In this document: positions 35,582 to 44,498 of the stretch, one piece after another
How positions within the stretch are numbered: the stretch's first letter is position 1
Layout of the letters: every line of letters begins with the position of its first letter
NCBI RefSeq assembly: GCF_035222275.1
Contig: NC_085883.1
Coordinates: forward strand, 1,116,001-1,180,000
Direction: 5' to 3'
From: Podospora bellae-mahoneyi
Taxonomy: Eukaryota; Ascomycota; Sordariomycetes; Sordariales; Podosporaceae
DNA length: 64,000 bases
Translations under genes and position numbers: made by a program
Notes under the pieces: generated by a model
The model's database searches: none
Seen by the model: only the letters and a program-made list of their open reading frames with translations
What the model was told of the DNA's origin: nothing

Positions 35582-36952
35582 ATGTTTTCTACAACAACAA
35601 CAACTGCAAAGCCAACACCGATTATGACTCTGCTGCTACGAGGGCCCTGTCGCCTGCTCGCCCCCCACAGACATGCGACATGCCGTCCCCGCGCAGGGGC
35701 AGTCTGCACATTACCACCATCGTCATGGTTCATAGCTCTACCACAATGCCGAAATGCCTCGTCTTCTTCCACCGACAACAATGCGCAACAGCAGCCCCCC
35801 TCCCCCTCTCCTGCCCCGCGACGAACTCGCCCGAAAACAGCCCTCTTCTTCCCCGGTCAGGGCGTCCAAAAGGTCGGCATGCTCACCCCTTGGCTCGAAG
35901 CCTTCCCCACCACCGCCGTGCCGATAGTTGAGGAAATAGACCACATTGTCGGGTATAGACTCTCGGAGGTGATCGCCAATGGCCCGTCCAAAGACCTCAA
36001 CCTCACCCCCAACGCCCAGCCCGCCATCATGGCGACCTCGATCCTGATACTGCGTATCCTAGAAAAGGAATTCGGGTTCAAGGTGGATGAACGAGTGGAT
36101 TTCACACTGGGACATTCCCTGGGGGAGTTTGCGGCACTGGTGTCGTCTGGCTACATTGAATTCGAAGACTCGCTGCACATGGTGCAGAAACGGGCCGAGG
36201 CCATGGCGGATGCGACGAGGAAGGCACAGGAGGAGTACGGAGGGGAGTATGGCATGGTGGCTATTGTTTCCGAGCCGCCGCACATGCAGCAGTTGATAGC
36301 TGCGATCGAGGAGTTTGTCGGGTATGGGAGCGAGGGAGGGAAGAGCGAGAGTGCGGAGAACAGGTCGCCGATCGAGCAGGTGCTTATTGCGAATGTTAAT
36401 TCCAAGAACCAGATTGTGCTGTCGGGGAATATTGAACGGATCAAGACGCTGGTGGCGCATGTGAGGCAGTTTTTGGGGCACGATCCTAGGGCTGTGAGGC
36501 TGAAGAGTGATAGTCCTTTTCATAGCCCGATTATGAAGCCTGCTGTGGGGGTTATGCATAGGATTTTGAACGGGAGGAGTCGTCGGGTGAGGGGGAGGGA
36601 GGGGGAGGATATTGTTAGCTGGCCGGGGCTGGTGCCGTGTGTGAGTAATGTGACGGCGAGGGTGTTTGGGAGTAGGGAAGAAGTAAAGGATTTGCTGGCG
36701 AGGCAGTGTTTGGAGACTGTTCAGTGGTGGGGGAGCATCAAGTATTTGGATCAGGAGGAGAAGGTGAGGAGGTGGGTGGGGATTGGGCCGGGGAAGGTTG
36801 GGAGGAACTTGGTGGGCAAGGAGGTGGGGATGAGAGGGAAGGATGCGGTCAAGGGGGGTGGTGTGTGGGCTATTACTGATCCGAGCGAGATTGAGGAGGT
36901 GTTGAGGGGGTTGGAGGAGACGGAGAATTTGGTGGAGGAGGAGGCCGAGTGA
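35582..36952 (+). CDS. mct1: Mitochondrial malonyl-CoA:ACP transacylase (Mct1)
   Basis: This enzyme loads malonyl groups onto mitochondrial acyl carrier protein for type II fatty acid synthesis, the route to lipoate. It is a single exon of 456 aa. The first ~80 residues are Arg/Ser/Pro-rich without acidic residues near the start, fitting a matrix presequence; a second Met at residue 15 is an alternative start. FFPGQG (Gln93), GHSLGEF (nucleophile Ser179) and FHSP (catalytic His314) are the three hallmarks of the FabD fold and are all intact. A Glu-rich tail follows residue 430. It is tandem with the TRAPP gene downstream. Confidence 0.92.
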   Translation: MFSTTTTTAKPTPIMTLLLRGPCRLLAPHRHATCRPRAGAVCTLPPSSWFIALPQCRNASSSSTDNNAQQQPPSPSPAPRRTRPKTALFFPGQGVQKVGMLTPWLEAFPTTAVPIVEEIDHIVGYRLSEVIANGPSKDLNLTPNAQPAIMATSILILRILEKEFGFKVDERVDFTLGHSLGEFAALVSSGYIEFEDSLHMVQKRAEAMADATRKAQEEYGGEYGMVAIVSEPPHMQQLIAAIEEFVGYGSEGGKSESAENRSPIEQVLIANVNSKNQIVLSGNIERIKTLVAHVRQFLGHDPRAVRLKSDSPFHSPIMKPAVGVMHRILNGRSRRVRGREGEDIVSWPGLVPCVSNVTARVFGSREEVKDLLARQCLETVQWWGSIKYLDQEEKVRRWVGIGPGKVGRNLVGKEVGMRGKDAVKGGGVWAITDPSEIEEVLRGLEETENLVEEEAE

Positions 36953-37414
36953 TTTTTACGGGAGAAAGTATTATTATACCACTTGCGTATGGATATGGAC
37001 ATGGAAGTGGTTTGGTTTGACATGTTCAACAGCGAGCAGCGGGCGGCGGTTTGGCGTTTGGGTTATTTTGGGGGGGGAGGGGGGGGGTTGATGTGCCCAC
37101 CTAGGATACGGACTGTAATTGATTACCCATTTATTTTTACTCTTTACTCACGTCAAAGGAGTAATTGTCTGTGGCATAGGTTGGATGCTATGTCTATGAT
37201 AACTGGATGTGTAAGTGAAGGCTATGGGCCGCCCCAAAACGGTGACCCACCAGTGCGGTACCTAGACTAGATTAGACTAAACCCCTGCGGCCCAAACAGC
37301 TGGCGTTAGCGGGGAAGCTTTGACCGCTGACATGCGCCTCCTTTCCAGCGCCCGTCCATCGAGGTTCTCTTTTTAAACCATACCACCACCCTAAAGGTAA
37401 ATCCTCAGCACAAG
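36953..37414. promoter_or_regulatory. Intergenic region between mct1 and the TRAPP gene
   Basis: This 462 bp tandem spacer has a run of G at about 37071-37088 and no coding signal. It must hold the mct1 terminator and the promoter of the next gene. Confidence 0.4.
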
Positions 37415-37466
37415 ATGTCGACCACCCTCCCCTCAATTGCCTGCTTGGGCGTAATAGGTCGGAACG

Positions 37467-37505
<39 letters not shown>

Positions 37506-38085
37506 TCACTCTTTCTTCTAGGAAAGCGCAAACTGACGGTCAATTTAGAACAACCCCCTCCACATCTCCATCTTCAACTCCTACGACCCCTCCACCGACT
37601 CGTTCCGTCCAGTCCGCACGCCCCTCCAATTCTCCCTACTGCTCTCCTCCACCCTCGACATCTTTGAGCTCCGATCCCGCGCCCACGCCGCCCAGGGGAC
37701 CGGCCTAACAGGTGACTTTGGCCTGCTGCATGCGGTAGACGAGAAACTGGCGGCCTATGGCTTCGAGACCAACACGGGGGTGAAGTTTGTGGTCGTGGTG
37801 GACATGAGAGGGAGGAGAGCGTCGACTGCTGCTGCTGGCGTGGGAGAGGATGGGAAGAAGAGCAGCGCGGTGGGGACGACGGGGGTGGGGCTGAGAGAAG
37901 GGGAGATGAGGGTTGTGTTCAAGGCGATGCAGGCGGCGTATATCCGGTTGATGCAGAATCCTTTTTACGATCCGGATGAGCATAGCCCGCTGACGGGGCC
38001 GGGGAAGAAGATTACGAGTAGGAGGTTTGGGGAGGAGATGAGGAAGATTGGGGAGGGGTGGGTGCCGGGGGTGACGAGTTTGTGA
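37415..38085 (+). CDS. TRAPP complex subunit, TRAPPC2L/Tca17-like
   Basis: This is a small longin/sedlin-fold subunit that helps assemble TRAPP, the Rab GEF complex of Golgi trafficking. Exons are 37415-37465 and 37549-38085, giving 195 aa. The N-terminus SIACLGVIGRNNNPLHIS is typical of sedlin proteins. Later blocks are FSLLLSSTLDIFE, YGFETNTGVKFVVVVD and LMQNPFYDP. The last two match the conserved C-terminal half of TRAPPC2L. Relative to the animal protein it has an inserted Ala/Gly-rich loop (about residues 130-155). The 83 bp intron is nearly filled by a CT microsatellite. Confidence 0.85.
37470..37500 (+). repeat. CT dinucleotide microsatellite inside an intron
   Basis: About 14 CT units lie directly after the GTATGT donor of the TRAPPC2L-like gene. 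They serve as an extended pyrimidine stretch and are a likely length-polymorphic site. Confidence 0.85.
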
Positions 38086-38341
38086 TTTTGAGTAGCTACA
38101 GTGTGGGTGTGTGTGCAAATGGGCGTTTGAAAAGGGGATACCTGGGTGTTTTTGGCGTTTTTTTTTATCGCAGCATTTCTTCTTCCAACGAAACAGAGAC
38201 ATTGTTTCTTTCAAGCAAGCGAAAACAGGGTATATATTTACGGTTAGGATCGGTACGAGAGGTAACCAATCCGGAGAAGCCAACCAAAACGCCAATCATC
38301 ATCCCTAGTATGTACAGGAACTTCATCACCAGCAAATCTCG

Positions 38342-39932
38342 TCACTCGAACGAATTCGTCAGACTAAATTCCTCAAACGGCATTCCCTCCTCCCAGGCCT
38401 CCTCCCCTCCCTCAGGCCTCACAACTTTTGCCCACCCCGTCACCAACGCCCTCCAGTAACACGCCTCGGCCGCTTTGGAGAAATACCCCCCTCCGACAAA
38501 CAGCTCCCTCTGCCTGGTGGCGATCCCCTCGGCAACCTCTGGGTTTTCTTCTAACCACCTCACCGTCTCCTCCAAATCGGACCAGTCAGGCTTGACAAAA
38601 ACAATATTCGCCTCCCTCGCGTCCACACCCGTCCCCCAAGCGCCCTTGACTCGTTCAGTCGTCTCCCACCTCTTGCCGGTCAACTCCCCACTGTAGACGG
38701 GTCTCACAAGATGGGTGGTGTGCTGCATCCAGAGAATGGGGGGCGTCAAAACGACGCTCTGGCACATTTGCAGAAATTGAAACCGGCCCGAGTAGGCGAT
38801 TCCCTCGGTGTGGATGACGTATTTGTAGCGGCAAAAGTCCTGGATGGGTAAGGCGTTGGTTGCGTTGCGGTTTTTGCCTGTCCACTCTAGCTTTTGGACG
38901 TCGAAGATTTCGGGGTGGGGGCGGGTGGTTTGGAGGAGGTTTTGGCGGAGGTGGGGGGAGAGGACCGAGTTGAACCAGGTTGTTCCGCGCCAGACGGCTT
39001 TGGGGATTTTGGAGGGGAAGGGGAGGGTTGATTCGAGGGAGGTGATGAGGGAGGCGGCATGGGGGAGGGAGCGGATGAAGGGGAGGGGCCAGGACCAGAA
39101 GGAGAAGTGGGGGATTAGGAAGAGGCGTTGTTGTTGGGTGTTGGTTGGGGAGGGGGTTTGGGGGAAGATGGGGGGAGGAGGCGGGGCGGGAGTAGGACCA
39201 GGCTGTGCCGAAGGGGGTGTCTTGGAAGTTGAGGGTGAAGAGGGTGTTTGGGAGGGGGGAGGGGGAGGTGAGGAGGGCGCGGTTGAGTTGGTGGAGGGAG
39301 GCGGTGCGGGACTGTTTCCCTGGGGGGATGTTAGTGAGGGGGATGAAGAGGGGGGATGAACTGGGGGTGTTTACGTTTGACATTTCTTGTGACAGATCTT
39401 TTCGTCGCTGGGCGTGGATGATGTAGATTTGCCCGTCTTGGATCCTTCCTTGTAATGGGCCTTGGTTGTTGGAGTATCTCTTCATGGTGAACGGACCCTC
39501 GGCGACGGCATCGTCGATTTCTTTGGTGAGGCCTGGGAAGGCAACATTGCATTGGTCTTCGTCTAGGGAAAGATTGTTGAGCAGCTCTGGGGGTGGCGGT
39601 CTTTGGCTTAGTTGTTGTTTGGAAAGTGCTGGCTTCAAAGACGACGACGACGACGACGACGATGATGATGATGATGGTGTCCTCCAGAGAAACACAAAGC
39701 AGTAAAACATGAGGATTCCACCCGCGATGAGTGTTATTTGTGTTATTCGTCGCTTTTGTCGGTGTTTCATTTTCATCTTCATTCGACTCGAGGATGTGTA
39801 TATTGGGAGAGATATTGGTTTGGACATCGGGATACTGAAGCGCTTTTCGAGCATCGTGTCGGTTTGATCTCGTCTATCGTCGCTTGAATCTGCGGAGAGA
39901 AGGATTTCTTCACCACAACCTGGCCCAGGCAA
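38342..39932 (-). CDS. CAP10-type (GT90) glycosyltransferase, with apparent frameshift
   Basis: This is a type II membrane protein: a short basic N-terminus, one membrane span (ITLIAGGILMFYCFVFLW, about residues 65-82), then a luminal CAP10/DUF821 domain. It is related to Cryptococcus Cap10 and POGLUT enzymes; donor and acceptor are unknown. Domain evidence: NTLFTLNFQDTPFGTAWSYS before the break. WRGTTWFNS, YKYVIHTEGIAYSGRF and SVVLTPPILW come after it. An in-frame 63 bp intron (39312-39374, GTAAAC...CAG) likely removes a Pro/Ser stretch. At a run of six C (minus strand; 39170-39175) the reading frame must move by one base to continue the domain, and no intron fits there. A 12-Ser run is coded at 39640-39675. 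Start could be residue 1 or Met27. Confidence 0.8.
39640..39675 (-). repeat. Trinucleotide repeat coding poly-Ser
   Basis: GAC/GAT units on the plus strand encode 12 serines in the stem region of the CAP10-like protein, just after the membrane anchor. This is a slippage-prone coding microsatellite. Confidence 0.85.
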
Positions 39933-41085
39933 GGAAAAAAAAGATGTACATCAAGGATGCATAGTGTTGAACATGTGCTTGCTCTTCTCCCGCGCTGTTC
40001 CCGAACCAGCACGGCGATGTGAAAACGATATCATCAACACCTCTGTCCTAGGAAAGAGAGACGGCAGGTAGCGTACAAGACGAATGGCACACGGGGTCTA
40101 GCGAGAAGGAAACAAACAGTATCAAAATCTGGGGAGAGTCGCATGTTTGGACCTGCGGGTCTCCCAAGACTTCAAATCCCGGGTTGAACGTTGACAAGAC
40201 CTCAACCCGCGGCGGCTCTTGCTCCGAAGCCATCGATCGCCCCCGATGTAGAGAGAGATCATGCTCACCCTTACAGGGAGACACCGCATCTGATTTGAGG
40301 AAGGGGGTGCTGCCCGGCAAAAGAAGCGGTACTTGGTCAACCAGCCACAGGAAAGCTCGCCAGATTTCAATCTATCTTTCTATTCTTCCAGTGGTAGCTT
40401 GTGCAACAGTACCATGCAACGTGCAAGTGCCTCTTGGTGTTTCCTCTACCCTACCACTTCCCCCTCCGAGAGCTGCGCGATTGTCCCGATCTAGCAACTC
40501 CCCCAAAGCCACCAAGACTCAAGCCCCCCCGATGTAACCCTGCGACCGTTCTTCCCCACAAGTTTGACCAACCAATCGTTCGAGTCGTCGAGAGATCCGA
40601 TTCCGTGTCTGTCAAAACCTGGGGGGGCTAACGCACGAAAAAAGGCGAGACGGGTAGGTAGCTTGTGTGTGGTTGTTTCCGGGTTTGATATGGGAAGCGA
40701 AACACGGCACGATAGGGTGTGAAAAGCTTCATGTCTGAGAAACGGAGGCATTGAGAGCTGCTATGGTCAGTTTCATTCTGACCCTGGCGCAAACACCAGG
40801 TAAACGCCTGTGAGCTATCTCGATGTGATAACTTCCTATAGGTGGGATGGTTGTTTCTGAAAGTTCAAGATCAACCACTTCATAGGCACGCAGTTTTGCC
40901 CCTCATTGTCATTTCACCTCGCCACTGCACAGTCACAATATTGACCAGCATATCTCACACCCCTCTTTGATTCAGCAAACACTTTTGAACATTGCCAACC
41001 CTGCCCACAGTCCACCTCTGCTGACTTCTGGACTATTCCAGACTGTTCATTTTCCAAGTAATGGTTACAAGACCCAAAGAGATAC
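39933..41085. other. Intergenic region upstream of the CAP10-like gene
   Basis: This 1.15 kb has only short frames that overlap on opposite strands. No family, repeat or RNA is recognised. Confidence 0.4.
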
Positions 41086-41781
41086 CTAGTCAGCAGGCCT
41101 TCGAAGATCGACTAACAGCAGTGTCTCTGGGTTTAGTACAGTGAAAAGTGGTATAATTGGGGCTGACATAGCTCGAAGCGGTATTGCTGGGGCTACCTTA
41201 GGGCGTCTGTAACCAATGTCGTGGGGACCGGGACGACAAACAATAGGATCTGTAGAGCTAGGGTAGCGAGAACCGACGTTTCTGAGGCCGCCATGACGAA
41301 AAGCTATTTCGGTCGAGCCGCTGCTTTGAGAGCCGGTGTTTCTAGAGCCCCTGCTGCTAGGCCCGGAATAATTAACAGAAGTCTTGTTGGGGCCGGTATG
41401 ACGAGAATCGATGCCGCTCGGGCCCTCTTGGCTGGTGCCGGTGTTGCTAGAGCCAGTGTTATCGGGACCGGCTTCCTTAGAATTGGACCTTGGTAGTGCC
41501 TGGGCCGGTGTTGCTGGGTTCCAGGGGTTGCTAGACTGGGCGTGCCTAGAACCGGTATTACTGGATTTCGGGTTGCCGGAATCAGTTTGCCTAGAGCTGG
41601 CGTTCTTGGACTTGAACTTGGGGTTGTTTGACTCGGTGTGTCTGGAACCGGCGTGTCTGGAACTGCTGTTGGGGGCGTTGCTGGATTTAGTGCTGCTGGG
41701 CTCGATTTGCCTAGAGCCGGTACTGCTGGACTCGGGGTTACTGGACTCTGCATGCCTAGAGCCGGTAGTGCTGCTCGTCAT
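41086..41781 (-). CDS. Low-complexity repeat ORF, 231 aa, uncertain gene
   Basis: The frame is rich in Ser, Asn, Gly, Thr and Arg, and is built from degenerate GSRHTESSNPKSS-like units. At DNA level it is a decayed minisatellite of about 15/30 bp (GCCTAGAGCCGGT is a recurring core). The opposite strand is open too (41411-41803), as expected when repeat length is a multiple of three. The last ~60 residues are non-repetitive. No family is recognised and no signal peptide is visible. It could be a rapidly evolving surface or disordered protein, or simply a minisatellite that happens to be open. Confidence 0.25.
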   Translation of the reverse strand: MTSSTTGSRHAESSNPESSSTGSRQIEPSSTKSSNAPNSSSRHAGSRHTESNNPKFKSKNASSRQTDSGNPKSSNTGSRHAQSSNPWNPATPAQALPRSNSKEAGPDNTGSSNTGTSQEGPSGIDSRHTGPNKTSVNYSGPSSRGSRNTGSQSSGSTEIAFRHGGLRNVGSRYPSSTDPIVCRPGPHDIGYRRPKVAPAIPLRAMSAPIIPLFTVLNPETLLLVDLRRPAD

Positions 41782-42633
41782 GTTGAATACAGCTGTTGGC
41801 TAGAAGTATTATGGTAAAACGAACGTGGTCGGTTATGCGTGTAGTCACATTTGAGAGAGGACAAAATGGTACAGTTGAATGACGGGAATTTGGGTACCTG
41901 AGTTTTCCAGTGATCCCTTTTGGGGAATCACGGGAATTAGAGCCCCAGCAACAACCAGAGGCTCTTGCCGACAGTCCAAATGTCAAGGAACATGGAGATG
42001 TTCTTCGGTAGTTGGGTAAGTAGTGCAGTGTGACAGCCCTGGGTTGTCATACACGCCATAGCACTCAGATTCCGAGACCTATTGTTCATGGAATATATAT
42101 ACATTGTTTTGTACATGTTACCATCAACAACTCATCAAAAGACCCTCCTTCCAAATGAGATTAGGATTACGGAGCCTGTCGGTTATGTAACGTCAAATGA
42201 GCCCATCTGAAGTCGTACATACGCCACCTTTCACCTCGTCTAGAACCGCAAGCCAAGAGTCAAACTAAAACGATATTGTGACAGCCCTCCATGAGTCTCC
42301 GGCTACATACGTACAAGAACAAAAGCACTATACATGAATACACCCCAGTGGTATAAATAAACGCCTCTTTATGCCTCCCGGTCCTAATGATTCTGTTGTT
42401 GCCTCCAGCTTCATGAAACCGCCACCGCTCCCAAATCCCAAACCCGTTCAAAAAGATGAAAAAAAACTCCGCTATGTCCATGCGTTCCAGGCGATGCTAT
42501 GCGTTTTGGTCATCGACAACCCAGTGCCTCCCAATCGTGTGTACCCTCCCGAAAACGCCGAGAAAAAAAGACCAAGAATATGATGTGCGTGTGTAAAGTG
42601 TGCAAAGGCGTATGAGTAGTTCGAAGCAAGTGA
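41782..42633. other. Intergenic region with a 12 bp direct repeat
   Basis: TGTGACAGCCCT occurs at about 42029 and again near 42279. The first copy is followed by a TGACA...TGTCA inverted pair. No coding frame is convincing. A solo-LTR or MITE relic is possible but unproven. Confidence 0.35.
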
Positions 42634-43371
42634 CTAAACGTGCCTTGTGCGTTTCCCACCGCCAAACATATCCTTTCCGTTCCCGAGATCGACACCGTTT
42701 AGGTCGAAGTACTCAGCGAGGTTCATCTTTCTCTTGTGGCCCGCGCCCTGTCCCAAATCTCTCCGTGTCCTCCCAGGTCGTACATCTCTTCTTCTGGTGT
42801 TGCGTGGTGTCGTCCGGTTTGATGTGTTATGGTTTGATGCTTGGTTGGCATCAGACAGGTTGAGGTTGGCGAGTCGCATGGCCTCATCGTGAGGATAAGC
42901 ATGTGCTGACTGGAAGTTGAAGGTATCCTGCGTAGGAACAACAAAGTCGACCTCCTCCACTATCGGGCTAGGCGGACAGGGAACCGTTGCAAGAACCGGA
43001 GGCGCCGAATCTCTCATGTGGACCTCGTCCCGGTCGACAGATGTTTGTGCTGCCGGAGGGCTCGTTCGTGCCTGAGGGGATGAGGCGGCAGGCTCGGGCT
43101 TCTCGGGCTCGTCGTCGCTCTCGATGGATGGGGGTGTGGTGTCCCTAGTCTCTGATCTATCCATCGCCCATTTCCGGATCTTTGAGCCTACATCACCAGC
43201 AGACAGTCCGATGTTTTCTTTGTCCAGAAAGGCAATCAGGTCTTCAAGACAGTCTTGATAGCCATCGGCGCGAGACTTGGTTTGCGCGGCAGCTGACGTC
43301 TTGTAGAGCTTGGTGACGGACAGTGCAGCAGCCCGGAAGGCATCGAGAAGCTCGTGCGAATCGGCGCTCAT
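42634..43371 (-). CDS. Conserved fungal protein, DUF4588/HAPSTR1-like
   Basis: A single exon encodes 245 aa. The N-terminus is a helical domain (LLDAFRAAALSVTKLYKTSAAAQ, then GYQDCLEDLIAFLDKENIGL) that resembles the DUF4588 family, whose human member HAPSTR1 is a nuclear stress-response partner of HUWE1. A disordered Pro/Ser/Glu-rich middle follows. The C-terminus is basic: TRRRDVRPGRTRRD, GHKRKMNLAEYFDL and a GGGKR end, likely nuclear localisation. That LAEYFDL plus glycine-rich end is, as I recall it, a fungal hallmark of the family. Family membership is from memory of motifs. It diverges from the ISWI gene. Confidence 0.6.
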   Translation of the reverse strand: MSADSHELLDAFRAAALSVTKLYKTSAAAQTKSRADGYQDCLEDLIAFLDKENIGLSAGDVGSKIRKWAMDRSETRDTTPPSIESDDEPEKPEPAASSPQARTSPPAAQTSVDRDEVHMRDSAPPVLATVPCPPSPIVEEVDFVVPTQDTFNFQSAHAYPHDEAMRLANLNLSDANQASNHNTSNRTTPRNTRRRDVRPGRTRRDLGQGAGHKRKMNLAEYFDLNGVDLGNGKDMFGGGKRTRHV

Positions 43372-44498
43372 GGCTGAATGTGAAGCTGTAGGCGGTAAAA
43401 TGAGGCCAGGTCTCGTCCACGCCCTGGCAGTCTATGAGGTTGTCGAAGTCGGTGGAAAGCTTCGGGGGTGATGACTCTGCCTGATTACTGGGGAGATCAA
43501 GGTACTGAGGGGTTTTCGCTAAACCTAGAGAGCCAGGTTGAAGTGGGACTTGGAGTGGAGATGGACCTGTCAGGGTGTCGTTTTTGGCGGGGCGTCGCCT
43601 GGGAGCTTCTTCACTGTTGAGGCCCAGCCCGGCCTTGCACTTGAGGTTCTTGAAAAGAGTGTCGGTCGGATTAGAAGAAAGATCAACACACAATATGGCT
43701 ATGATGTTTGGCTATAGGGATAAGATGATTGATGCTTGAGTCGGGCTGTCAACATGGCCAAGTCTGTGTTGTCATATGCTGAGTGAGTTGGACGAGCACG
43801 GGACTGGCTCCAACAGAGGCCATGGAAGATTGGCTCCTTTCTTTCCAACAAGGCCAGTTACGGTTCAGGGGTGGTTGCATACCGCCTACGGCACGTGCGA
43901 AGCTCGGGCAAAGGCCGGTCCTCTCTCTGAGCCGTGCACATTGATCTCGAAGTGCTCCAATGAGCATAATACTCTGTATCTGGATCAGAGAGACAATGAA
44001 TGTAGAGAGAAAAACTGCTGTTTAGACTCAGGAAAGACTAGCTCACATAAGGTAGTTGCTTGAAAGTCAATGGAGAGCCTGTTGGCTGTTTTACTGTATA
44101 TTGTAAATATGGAGCGAGGCTGTCTCTCACTGGCTCTTTCATTCATCAGTAGTGTTAGTCAGCAGGACGGTGGAGCTTTTTGGACGACGGCACTTTAATC
44201 CCCTCCGCCATCCAGGGCCTGTGATTGGCTGGGCTGGAACGCGGTTTGGCCAATTTGGGGTTCCTCGACCTCAGAAATTCGCACCTCACGGCACCCACCC
44301 TTCCTCAAACAACTACACCCCAAGCCGGCTTTCTAATTTTCACTCATTGCGCACACCAGACGACTTATCATCGCCAAATTATCGTCGGCACCATCTCCGG
44401 GATCATAGCAACCTTCTCCGACTTGCTTACACCCGCGAGAGCGCGTCTTCGTCGCGTATAATTGATCCAAAGCCTCGACGAGGTACCCAGCAGCCACC
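43372..44498. promoter_or_regulatory. Divergent promoter region, HAPSTR1-like gene / ISWI gene
   Basis: This is a 1.1 kb spacer. A frame at 43244-43693 (minus) overlaps the HAPSTR1-like gene out of frame and shows no domain; at most it is an upstream ORF. No binding sites are assigned. Confidence 0.4.

Noticed and set aside
39312-39374. 55 bp version of the CAP10-gene intron, using the first AG, as explanation of the frameshift
   Set aside because: It would move the conserved LHQLNRALLTSP and FGTAWSYS blocks out of frame; only the 63 bp version keeps them.
42029-42292. Solo LTR or MITE bounded by TGTGACAGCCCT
   Set aside because: The 12 bp words are direct repeats, no matching terminal inverted repeats or target duplication could be found.
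43244-43693. 149-codon frame upstream of the HAPSTR1-like gene
   Set aside because: Overlaps that gene out of frame, no motif, no splice sites; at most an upstream ORF.
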